Source of the DNA: Closterium sp. NIES-65
Lineage: Eukaryota > Streptophyta > Zygnematophyceae > Desmidiales > Closteriaceae
DNA: 64,000 nt
Assembly (NCBI GenBank): GCA_948144175.1
Contig: CANXME010002275.1
Location: 4,215,001 to 4,279,000 of the forward strand
Direction of reading: 5' to 3'
The notes below the pieces were generated by a model. The model did not search any database, was not told the origin of the DNA, and saw nothing but the letters and a program-made list of their open reading frames with translations. Made by a program: the position numbers and the translations under genes. Below are positions 56,641-64,000 of the stretch, piece by piece. The first letter of the stretch is position 1, and each line of letters opens with the position of its first letter.

Positions 56641-57030
56641 AAGTCACCACTGGCTCAGGCAACTTGGCTGCTTAGGAGAGAGTGAGAGAGGTGAGGCAAA
56701 TAAGAATGTGGAAAGGCAAGGCAAATGGAGATGTGCGACAGGAGAGGCTGAATCGGCAGTGGCACCACTCGCTCAGGCTCCTTAGCTGCAAAGGGGATGT
56801 GTGAGAGGCAAAGCAAAGGCGGAAGAGTCAGAGGAAAGGGTAGAAGGGGCAAATGAGAAAAGTAGCTTCTTTAGCACCACTGTCTCGGGCTCCTTGGCTG
56901 CACAGGAAGGCGTGTGAGAGGCAAGGCAAAGGGAAATGTGCAAATGGATGTGTGGCAGGAGAAGATGCTTTGACACCACTATCCCAGGTCCCTTGGCTGC
57001 ACATGAAGGCGTGAGAGAGGCAAGAGTTTA
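56640..57030. repeat. Degenerate 100-115 bp tandem repeat, four copies
   Basis: Units start near 56646, 56761, 56875 and 56973, each opening with CACCACT...CTCAGGCTCCTTGGCTGC followed by a purine-rich GTGAGAGGCAAGGCAAA segment. No gene is seen. Confidence 0.75.
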
Positions 57031-58415
57031 CTGAAAAAGCACCTACCACTGTTTAAAGTTAATTAGTTTCATACAAACTGTATCCTGGTTTCCAGATACT
57101 GTAGTGCTGTGAACATATGAGGGGAGGTAATATGAGTGAGAAATCAGCTGAAGAGAATGTTTGATGGTGGATTAAGGGTCTGGTGATTGAGATGAAAGTG
57201 AGAGAGAGAAAAAGATGGGGGTGAAGAAGAGAGGAGGGAGGAGGATGAAGAGAGGGAGAAGATTGCTGCTCACAGAAAGGAGTTTGCGATCATATAGTCA
57301 GGATGGGGGAGGAGAGGGGGTGAGCAATGTGGAGGGTGTTGCTGGAACTTATAGAAGTCAGTTGAGGGAATAAAGGGGTTTGTGTGAGTTTAAGAAAGGA
57401 AGGGAGGAGCAACGGAAGTACTCAGGTGTCTCAGTTCATGCAAATGCTAGGTGCATGGGAAAGAAAGTGCACAGATTGACAAGGCGCCAAACAGGGAAGG
57501 GATGGTAGACTCCATTTGATGCGTTGCACCTTTGTCTACCCAAGTGCTCGTGTATTTTGTAAATTGTACTCTAGTGGATACTGAACTTAGCAAACATACT
57601 GTACCATCCCGTCCATCCCACTTCATCCATCCTATCTCCATGCCTTCCTTAACATCACATGCCATCCAGAGTATTGCATACCATCCAAAAAAAAAAAATG
57701 CCAGCGGTCCCATCTCATATCATGCGGATTGTCTCATGCCATTCAGATACTCACTTGCCGTTCCATTTATCTGATGCATATAATCTTACGCCATTTAGGC
57801 TGGACACTCCTCTCTTCTGGTCTTGTCATTCAACTCTTCCAAACGGTTCACACTTGTTTGGCGGTTATAGTTCTGATTGAACAGTATGGCATATGGTCTT
57901 TTGTTGCTAGGGATTGCAGAGAAGAAGAAGAAGAAGAAGAAAAAAAAAAAGTTAAGAAAAAAAATCATGGTGGCACAAGCTCATTCAGACATGTTTCCAA
58001 CTTGCCAAACATGTGAAATCCATTTTAGGGTTTTCAGCAATTCCAGGAGCACGCTATGTCCCCATTTCCCAAGGAGTGTTGGTAGAGATGCAGAATAACA
58101 GTACCCATTAGTGGCAGATACGTTAACAAATGGTGGCTGAACAGAGATCGAGGTGCGAATGGGTACAGCTTGGAGCGATGTTGCAACATTCAGATAGTGG
58201 TGGATTCAAAGCACAATCTACCAGCATCAGTTCAAAACGAAACCAGCAAAATCTGAGACATTGGACGTAAATGATCTACAGAAACTCCTTAAGCCTTAGC
58301 CTGAAGCTTCACACCACAGTTCGTAACTCATTCTCCAGCCAGCGCCCTGTCCAACGTTTTCGGACTCATCATCCAACACACCATAGCTGATATGCAAACT
58401 GCGCAGTAGCTTCAG
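57031..58415. other. Intergenic, no gene; inverted minisatellite units and GAA run
   Basis: At about 57600-57760 minisatellite-like units appear in the reverse orientation (CCATCCCATCTCATGCC-like). A (GAA)n/A run lies at 57918-57965. Nothing else is supported. The right part is the 3' flank of the F-box/LRR gene. Confidence 0.5.
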
Positions 58416-60716
58416 CTACAACAGCTCCTGCATCACCTTTTGTGGCGTAAGGAGTCTAAACAAGTGACATCCTACCAAATCCAAGTCCCTCAGCCTTGTC
58501 AATCGACTGAAACTGGAAGGGATGCTGCATATCGGCTTTTTAAAAAGGTCCAGCTTATGCAGGCAGGAGAGGTGACCGAAGGAATCTGGAAGGTGTTTAA
58601 TGGCAGAGCACTTGCGCAGGCACAGTTCCCGTAAATGTGACAGGGCACCAATCCCATCAGGAAGGTGAGCCAACTTTGGAGCTTCAACATGAAGAGAGGT
58701 GAGGTGCAGCAGCCACGTCACACTGTCTGGTACACTCTCCAAACAGCTCGCTCCTTCCACATGCAGCTGGCGCAGCTGAGGCAGCGCTGAGCCTATTTTA
58801 CCTGGGAGCCTTCGCAAACATGGAGCATGTGAAATGTGGAGAGTGCGGAGGCGTGAGAGGAAAGTCAGTGGAAGTGGGAGATTCTCTTGATCCGGACCGA
58901 GAAGCAACTCCAGATGCTCCAGCTGAGAGAGGCTGCTGCTGGTGGCTAACCCGTCCCTCAGCATAACCCTATTCAAGTGCAGCTGCGTAAGACCAGGCGG
59001 CATTAGCACAACTGGGAGAATGATGCTCTCCCTGTCATTGCCCACACTGAAGATCTTCATTGAATGAGGCAAACACATTGGAGCTTCTCGAAGCGGACAT
59101 CCCTTCAGACACAGCTGCTGCAAGCGTGAGAGGCTCTCCATGGTTCTCGGTGTAGATGCAAGCTTGACACACATCTCCACTTTGAGAGTCTCAAGGCGGG
59201 TCAGCTGAGTGATGGACTGGGGCAGCTCAAGCATCTCGTTGCGCTGGCTCAAAATCAGATGCCGCAGGCAAGAAAGCTGCTCCATACCCCGTGGAAGACT
59301 GATAACTCCAACCTTGCTGATTTCCAGCCGCTTCAGAGATGGAAGCTGAGTAAACGACAAAGGGAGCTGCTGCAACGTCTTCATCTTGCTCAGAACCAAG
59401 GTCTGGAGATTTTTCAGCTCGCTTATTTCCTCCGGAAACGATGTCAAGCCAACTTCTTCAATTGTTAGAGACTTGAGAGAAATCATGCAGGAAATTGAAT
59501 CTGGGAGAATGACAATGGCAGAACACCCCATTATCGACAGTGCAGACAACCCTGTGAGCAATCCAAGGGAATCAGGCAGTCTTAATAACTCCGACTCCCT
59601 AATCACCAAGATTTTCAGCATCGGCAAATTTCCAATGTCTTCAAGCAGGCTAAATAAACTGTAGCAGCAGGCGACAATGAGCACCTCCAAGCAGCTGAGA
59701 GAAGTGAGTGAACTTGGCAGCTCTGTCAGATCGACGCTCGCGAAAATCATGAGCTCTTGGAGGCATGGGAATAGTCTGCCAAAATCACCTCTTAGACCTG
59801 TATCTGTACAGCCGCTTAGCAACAAGCGTTTCAGATGCACGCATGGCAATCCAGATGCGAAAAGCACATTGAAGATGATAGAATGTCCGTTGAACTCCAA
59901 CGACTGGAGAGATGTCAACTGCGAGAATGAAAAACCCTCTTCGTCTTCATCCATGTCAAGCGAGCTATCAGCAGGAAAGTATACGCTGGTGAGGTTGGGG
60001 AGATGGGCCAAAGGTGCCAACTGGCGAAGCTTCATACTGCTATATGGGGCTTCAATCCTAAGTTCAACAAGAGAGGTCAGATCCGTGAAGTTGTCATTCC
60101 CAATTGCAGATGCATCACGCAGAGTCAGCGTCTGTAGACAGGTCAGTCGGAAGAAAGAGCTGGGAATCTTGGTTTTGTAATGCAGACAGTAAAGAGAGAG
60201 CTGTTCCAGATGGCTGCAATGTCGAACGAAATAATCCAGTCCATCTTCAGTGATGGGGTGCAGTGATTTTCCCAAAACGAAGTCACCTGGGGCAACGCCT
60301 GTACCAACATAGAAAGTAGTCAGATTTGGACACGAAGAGGCGAGAGCTGCCAGAAAATCATCATCAATGGTTTCCATGCCCCTGTTGCTCAAGTGCAGAT
60401 GAGTGAGATCCGGGAAGGACACGATCACACGCTTGAGATCCTGGCGGGAAACCACGCGATTCTCCAACACTTGAAGGCTCGTAACGGACTGACGTGCGAT
60501 GCGACGCCAGCGACGACAGACAGAAGCAATAAGGAGAACATGAGCGACATTGGCGGATGGCGGAGAATACGGAACAGGGTCCGGTAAAAAAATATCATCA
60601 CGGACAGAAGTCGACCAACGAGCAGCGGTTTCGGGTCTGGGGATGGTTACGTCTGAATTCCATAAAATTCTTATCAAAACATCGTCAGGAAGGCAACTAA
60701 TGTCTGAGGAGCTCAT
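58416..60716 (-). CDS. F-box/LRR protein (copy 3), intact
   Basis: I choose the ATG at 60716 (MSSSDISCLPDDVLIRIL), giving about 766 residues. The frame stays open to 61151, but the extra N-terminus has no paralogue counterpart, and a TTACCTGCCAG acceptor lies just upstream, consistent with a 5' UTR intron. The F-box is in two parts split by an insert: residues about 6-18, then ANVAHVLLIASVCRRWRRIA. It is followed by about 25 leucine-rich repeats of 23-24 residues, including LPSSLTSLSCLEVLIV and LPDSLGLLTGLSALSI. By family knowledge this is an SCF ubiquitin-ligase substrate receptor; the substrate is unknown. There is no NB-ARC or TIR domain. Of the three copies in the window, this is the only one without a visible lesion. 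Confidence 0.85.
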   Translation of the reverse strand: MSSSDISCLPDDVLIRILWNSDVTIPRPETAARWSTSVRDDIFLPDPVPYSPPSANVAHVLLIASVCRRWRRIARQSVTSLQVLENRVVSRQDLKRVIVSFPDLTHLHLSNRGMETIDDDFLAALASSCPNLTTFYVGTGVAPGDFVLGKSLHPITEDGLDYFVRHCSHLEQLSLYCLHYKTKIPSSFFRLTCLQTLTLRDASAIGNDNFTDLTSLVELRIEAPYSSMKLRQLAPLAHLPNLTSVYFPADSSLDMDEDEEGFSFSQLTSLQSLEFNGHSIIFNVLFASGLPCVHLKRLLLSGCTDTGLRGDFGRLFPCLQELMIFASVDLTELPSSLTSLSCLEVLIVACCYSLFSLLEDIGNLPMLKILVIRESELLRLPDSLGLLTGLSALSIMGCSAIVILPDSISCMISLKSLTIEEVGLTSFPEEISELKNLQTLVLSKMKTLQQLPLSFTQLPSLKRLEISKVGVISLPRGMEQLSCLRHLILSQRNEMLELPQSITQLTRLETLKVEMCVKLASTPRTMESLSRLQQLCLKGCPLREAPMCLPHSMKIFSVGNDRESIILPVVLMPPGLTQLHLNRVMLRDGLATSSSLSQLEHLELLLGPDQENLPLPLTFLSRLRTLHISHAPCLRRLPGKIGSALPQLRQLHVEGASCLESVPDSVTWLLHLTSLHVEAPKLAHLPDGIGALSHLRELCLRKCSAIKHLPDSFGHLSCLHKLDLFKKPICSIPSSFSRLTRLRDLDLVGCHLFRLLTPQKVMQELL

Positions 60717-61344
60717 GTCTCGAGCGATTAACTGGCAGGTAAGAGCACGAATTCGTCTTACACAAAAAAGACCCGAGCTAGAAACTGGAAAGCCACACTT
60801 ACAGATTTTGGTCTTAACAGTTCTTACAGGCCAGGCTAGAACCTGGGGGAGGCTCCTATATGCTGGAATTGTGTGGATGCGTCGGACTATCGAACAGCAG
60901 TTCTTGCAGAATGATCCCATGTAATGCACATTGAGAGTCTCAATCACGACTCGCGAACCATCATCATTCATGCATGCATGCAGGTTCCTAAACGAGGTTC
61001 CGCACTTCAGGTTCGGAATCTCATGGAGCCTATGCTTCGTTTGAATCACACCGAACCACCTAGCAGAGCCTGGTTGCGTCACCTCAGGCAGCCAGGAACA
61101 AGGGAGCGTTACCTCAGGCGACGAAGCATCATCACTCCAGAGAGGTTTCACACGGGGTCACCCACCTCGTCGCGAATCGAGTCATGCACGAAGGTCCCCT
61201 CCCCCGCACGGAATGCTCTGCGTGCCTCGCCCAGGCCATTCGTGGAAAATCGTAAACCGGCGGAATTCAGTGCCCACCAAACAGTGCCTAGAAATCAACT
61301 ATATGTCCAGGATGCAGAGCTGAATTTGGTTTGGGCCGAAGAGC
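60717..61344. other. 5' flank of the intact F-box/LRR gene
   Basis: This probably contains a 5' UTR intron and promoter. The open frame extension to 61151 is not supported by the paralogues. Confidence 0.45.
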
Positions 61345-61530
61345 AAATGCCGAGGCTGTCGAGGCTGTCGAAGCCGTCATGTTGCCGAGACTACCGGTTC
61401 GGCCGTCGATTCGACGCTATTGACGCTACCGAGGCTGTGGAGTGGAGGCTGTGGAGGCTGTCATCGACACTCTCAAGTCTCGACGCTCTCGAGGCCGTGG
61501 ACGCTCTCCACATTGTTGAGTGGAGGTTCC
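61345..61530. repeat. Short degenerate GAGGCTGTCGAGG repeat
   Basis: This is an irregular array of GAGGCTGTGGAG- and CGACGCTCTCGAGG-like units. The stretch after it (61531-61880) holds no feature I can support. Confidence 0.6.
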
Positions 61531-61879
61531 AGATTATGCATGTGCGGATTCTGGTCAGTGTACCCTCTAGTAAGTTGCCGCAGTTAATCCTTTTACCTTG
61601 AAGAAAGTGTTTTGATTCGAAAAGCACGCATTAGGGTATTCAGTTCACCACCAAACGATTTGTGTACTTCTCCAGCAATGCTTAGGCTACGTGGGTTCGC
61701 GCAATGGGTTTCTGCTACAGACAGGAAGTGTGAGCTCTTTATAAAATGAACAATCAACTGCAAGATTCAGTCAGAGACGAAGCAATGCACCAACCTGGTG
61801 AAGAGACTCAACAGCAACAACTTCACTAGCCACCACCTACAGCACCCGATGGCACGCAGAGGAATCACCTGCAAGCCTC

Positions 61880-62569
61880 TTGATCAGCTGGACGGGTATT
61901 GGCTCCTTCTCCTGCACCACCTACGCTCCCTACTGGCACACTGAGAGGAATCACCTCACCCTGCAGCTGCAGCAGCAGGAGCAGCTGCAGGTTAATTTAC
62001 ACCGTGCTGCATGTTAACAACGGCACCAGCAGCAGCAGAACTGACACTCTCAATCGCCTCCCCAGCACCCATGAGGCGCCAGCACTCTCATGTTGCGTGA
62101 GAGTGCAGGACGCCAGGGCCATTGCCACCTGAACCACCTGGATTCCCCGATGACACACCCTGCAGCTGCAACAACCAAGAGCAATCACCCTGCAGCTGCA
62201 GCAACCGCTGGGGTTGGGACCACAGCCTTGTATTCATTGTTACAATTGGCAACAGCAGTAGCGATGTCACTCTCACTCGCCTCCCCAGCACCCACGAGGC
62301 ACCATGCAATGGCATGCAGAGCACTCTCATGCTGCCGGAGAGTGCAGCACGCCAGGGCCAATGCCTCCTGCACCACCTGCAGGACTGTTCAAAAAGGGTC
62401 TCACCCTGCAGCAGCTGGATGCACAGCCTTGTGTTGTGTGTTCACACTGGCACCAGCAACAACAGCACCACCAGCAGCAGCAGCGATCTCACTCGCCTCC
62501 CCAGCATCCACAAGGCGCCATGCAATGGCGTGCAGGGCACTCTCATGCTGCCGTAGAGTGCAGCACGCC
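61880..62569. repeat. About 220-bp degenerate tandem repeat
   Basis: A block containing CGCCTCCCCAGCACCC, CACTCTCATG and GAGTGCAG recurs at about 62055, 62278 and 62493. Each is preceded by a CAGCAGCAGC- and CACCCTGCAGCTGCAG-rich segment. The array continues after the inserted element, at 63859. Confidence 0.75.
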
Positions 62570-63858
62570 TATGTTGGAATTTACGCGTTTAGCGTATATT
62601 TGCGTTTCGTATATACGCTAACGTGTATACGCCATACGCGTAAGGGTCAGATTGGGCATACGCTTTTCCGGGCAGGGAAAACACCCTCCCAGGCAGGGTG
62701 AAAAAAACTGCGTGCTCAACATCCGGGAAGGTAGGTACTCCCTACCCAATTCCCAGTAAGACTCGCTAGCCTTTTCCCAAGTCTGAACGGTGGTTGCGGT
62801 GGGATGCGGAGTAGATCGCTAGAAGTAGGAATTGGAAGGAAAGTTGTTGGGAAGCGGGAATGTTAAGTAGAAATCTCGAGTGCAGTTGGGCTGGCTGGCT
62901 GGCTGGTAAGGGCGCTTCACCTGTCGGTTCGAACAACACACTCGTTCGAACAGGCGAAACGTTACTCGTTTCGCCTATGTTCGTAGTGGTGATCGTGACG
63001 TCGCGAAGCACAGTTTCGCCAATTTGAACAGAGCTGTCACCTCAAGCACGATTTTCATCATCCCGCACGTTCGAACACGTTTGTTCGAACAGGTTGGGAT
63101 AGGTGACATACAATTCCGCACAAACGACTGATATGATTGGTCCACAGTCTTCCGGGTCGCCCATGAACGTTTGCGACCAGGCCAGACGTCGCCATGAACG
63201 AGAATGTGCTCGCACGTTCAGCACGAATCGCATGCCTCTTGCCCAAAGGCCAATTCGTGTCGCCAATTCAACCCACCAATACAAATGGAGCCCACTCAAT
63301 GGCATACGACTGAATTATTTTCTTGCGACGTTTTGCGAAGCCGTCCAACACTTGGCGACGTCGCATGTTCGAACAGGCTGTCACCTCTAGTCTCGAGCTG
63401 TCACATTCACCAGGGTGTTCAAATTTGTGTTCGGATCTCGTCGGGAAACTGTTCGTACAGTGAATTCGTTACGTATGTTCGGATTTGGGCCTTCCAGCCC
63501 CGAGGTGATGCGCCCTAAGTAGCGTGAGTGTGAGGTGGTTGGGGGAACACTTTTGACAGGTTGGAGTTTGTAGGTAGGATGGGTTTCAATGCGGTACAAA
63601 TCGAAAGGTCAAGTTGGAACTACCAGAATACTTCAAAAGCACATTCCCGCTCCCCTAGACCGCCGAATTGCATTTCGACTTCGGCGAAATGCTCACCAGG
63701 AGAATCCGCATCTTCTCGTACACTTTCGATTTTTTTCCCGGGCAGCCCCAAAAAAATTCTGAGTGCGTATAGCGTATTAGCGTGCGTATAGCGTTTTGTG
63801 TATATACGCAAGCGTATATACGCATACGCTTATGGGTCTGAGCGTATATTCCAACATA
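62570..63858. mobile_element. TIR transposable element, 1,289 bp, 10-bp target duplication
   Basis: The ends are inverted: the left begins TATGTTGGAAT and the right ends ATTCCAACATA. Sub-terminal GCGTATA/TATACGC repeats are dense within the first 70 and last 100 bases. GCAGCACGCC stands on both sides (62560-62569 and 63859-63868). A 9-11 bp duplication is typical of Mutator-like elements, so a non-autonomous member of that group is the best fit. No transposase is present; internal open frames are short and unconvincing. GTTCGAAC palindromes and a repeated ACAG..GCTGTCACCTC block (about 63030 and 63373) occur inside. Confidence 0.82.
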
Positions 63859-64000
63859 GCAGCACGCCAGCCAGGGCCATTGCCTCCTGCACCAACTGCA
63901 ACACTGCCTTCAAGGAGTCATCCTGCAGCAGCTGGATGTACAGCCTTGTGGTGTGTGTTCACACTGGCACTACCGGTAGCAACAACAGCACCAGCGACAG
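63859..64000. repeat. Continuation of the 220-bp repeat array
   Basis: The sequence after the inserted element (AGGGCCATTGCCTCCTGCACCA and so on) matches the repeat block at about 62350-62400 and runs off the window. Confidence 0.7.

Noticed and set aside
58416..60716. NBS-LRR (NLR) immune receptor
   Set aside because: The repeats resemble those of plant immune receptors, but no P-loop, NB-ARC or TIR region is present and the N-terminus is an F-box.
60717..61151. N-terminal extension of the intact F-box/LRR protein
   Set aside because: Paralogues start at the F-box, and a splice-acceptor-like sequence sits just before the ATG at 60716.
62571..63858. Miniature hAT or mariner element
   Set aside because: The flanking duplication is 10 bp, not 8 bp or TA, so a Mutator-like origin fits better.
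1..64000. tRNA or rRNA genes
   Set aside because: I looked for tRNA-like and rRNA-like sequence on both strands and saw none; only tRNA primer-binding sites of retroelements are present.

Overview
This 64 kb window is nuclear DNA from a green-lineage eukaryote. The supporting evidence is: spliced genes with GT-AG introns; Ty1/copia and Ty3/gypsy LTR retrotransposons whose primer sites match plant initiator tRNA-Met; F-box/leucine-rich-repeat genes; a proline-rich wall-type membrane protein; and very abundant minisatellites. My best guess is a streptophyte alga (a Closterium-like zygnematophyte), but this rests on general impression and not on a search.

Region 1 (1 to about 20,630) is a set of nested retrotransposons. 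A chromodomain-bearing Ty3/gypsy element on the + strand was hit by five copia-family insertions. These are a minus-strand copia running off the left edge (1-568), a full-length minus-strand copia (2757-9730), a solo LTR (10210-10349), a pol-less deletion derivative (11017-12564) and a second full-length minus-strand copia (12873-20245). Four of the five have a 5-bp target duplication visible on both sides. Removing them restores one gypsy reading frame, interrupted only by stop codons. All the elements are coding-dead.

Region 2 (20,631-28,800) carries host genes on the minus strand: a low-complexity Q/E/S-rich protein of unknown function, a secreted or membrane-anchored proline-rich protein with one transmembrane helix, and an F-box/LRR pseudogene.

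Region 3 (about 28,850-40,430) is a GC-rich island and the most interesting part of the window. Two long intron-containing genes point toward each other. The right-hand gene encodes a tyrosine recombinase of the Crypton/Ndc10 type with the R, H-x-x-R, W and Y positions present, followed by a coiled coil and a possible GCR1-like C-terminal domain. The left-hand gene encodes a protein of about 1,579 residues with long acidic and K/E-rich stretches, a coiled coil and a basic tail. A decayed copy of this gene's 3' end lies between the two genes, and a degenerate repeat array marks the right edge. I interpret the island as a two-gene tyrosine-recombinase mobile element.

Region 4 (41,094-52,200) is a degenerate GGATGGATGGCATGAGATG minisatellite. 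An older plus-strand copia (42,110-49,092, gag domain deleted) has inserted into it, and a 20-copy array of a 20-bp repeat lies inside it.

Region 5 (52,700-64,000) holds two more F-box/LRR paralogues, one with a 3' frameshift and one intact, separated by repeats. It ends with a 1,289-bp terminal-inverted-repeat element with a 10-bp target duplication (62,570-63,858), inserted into a third repeat array.
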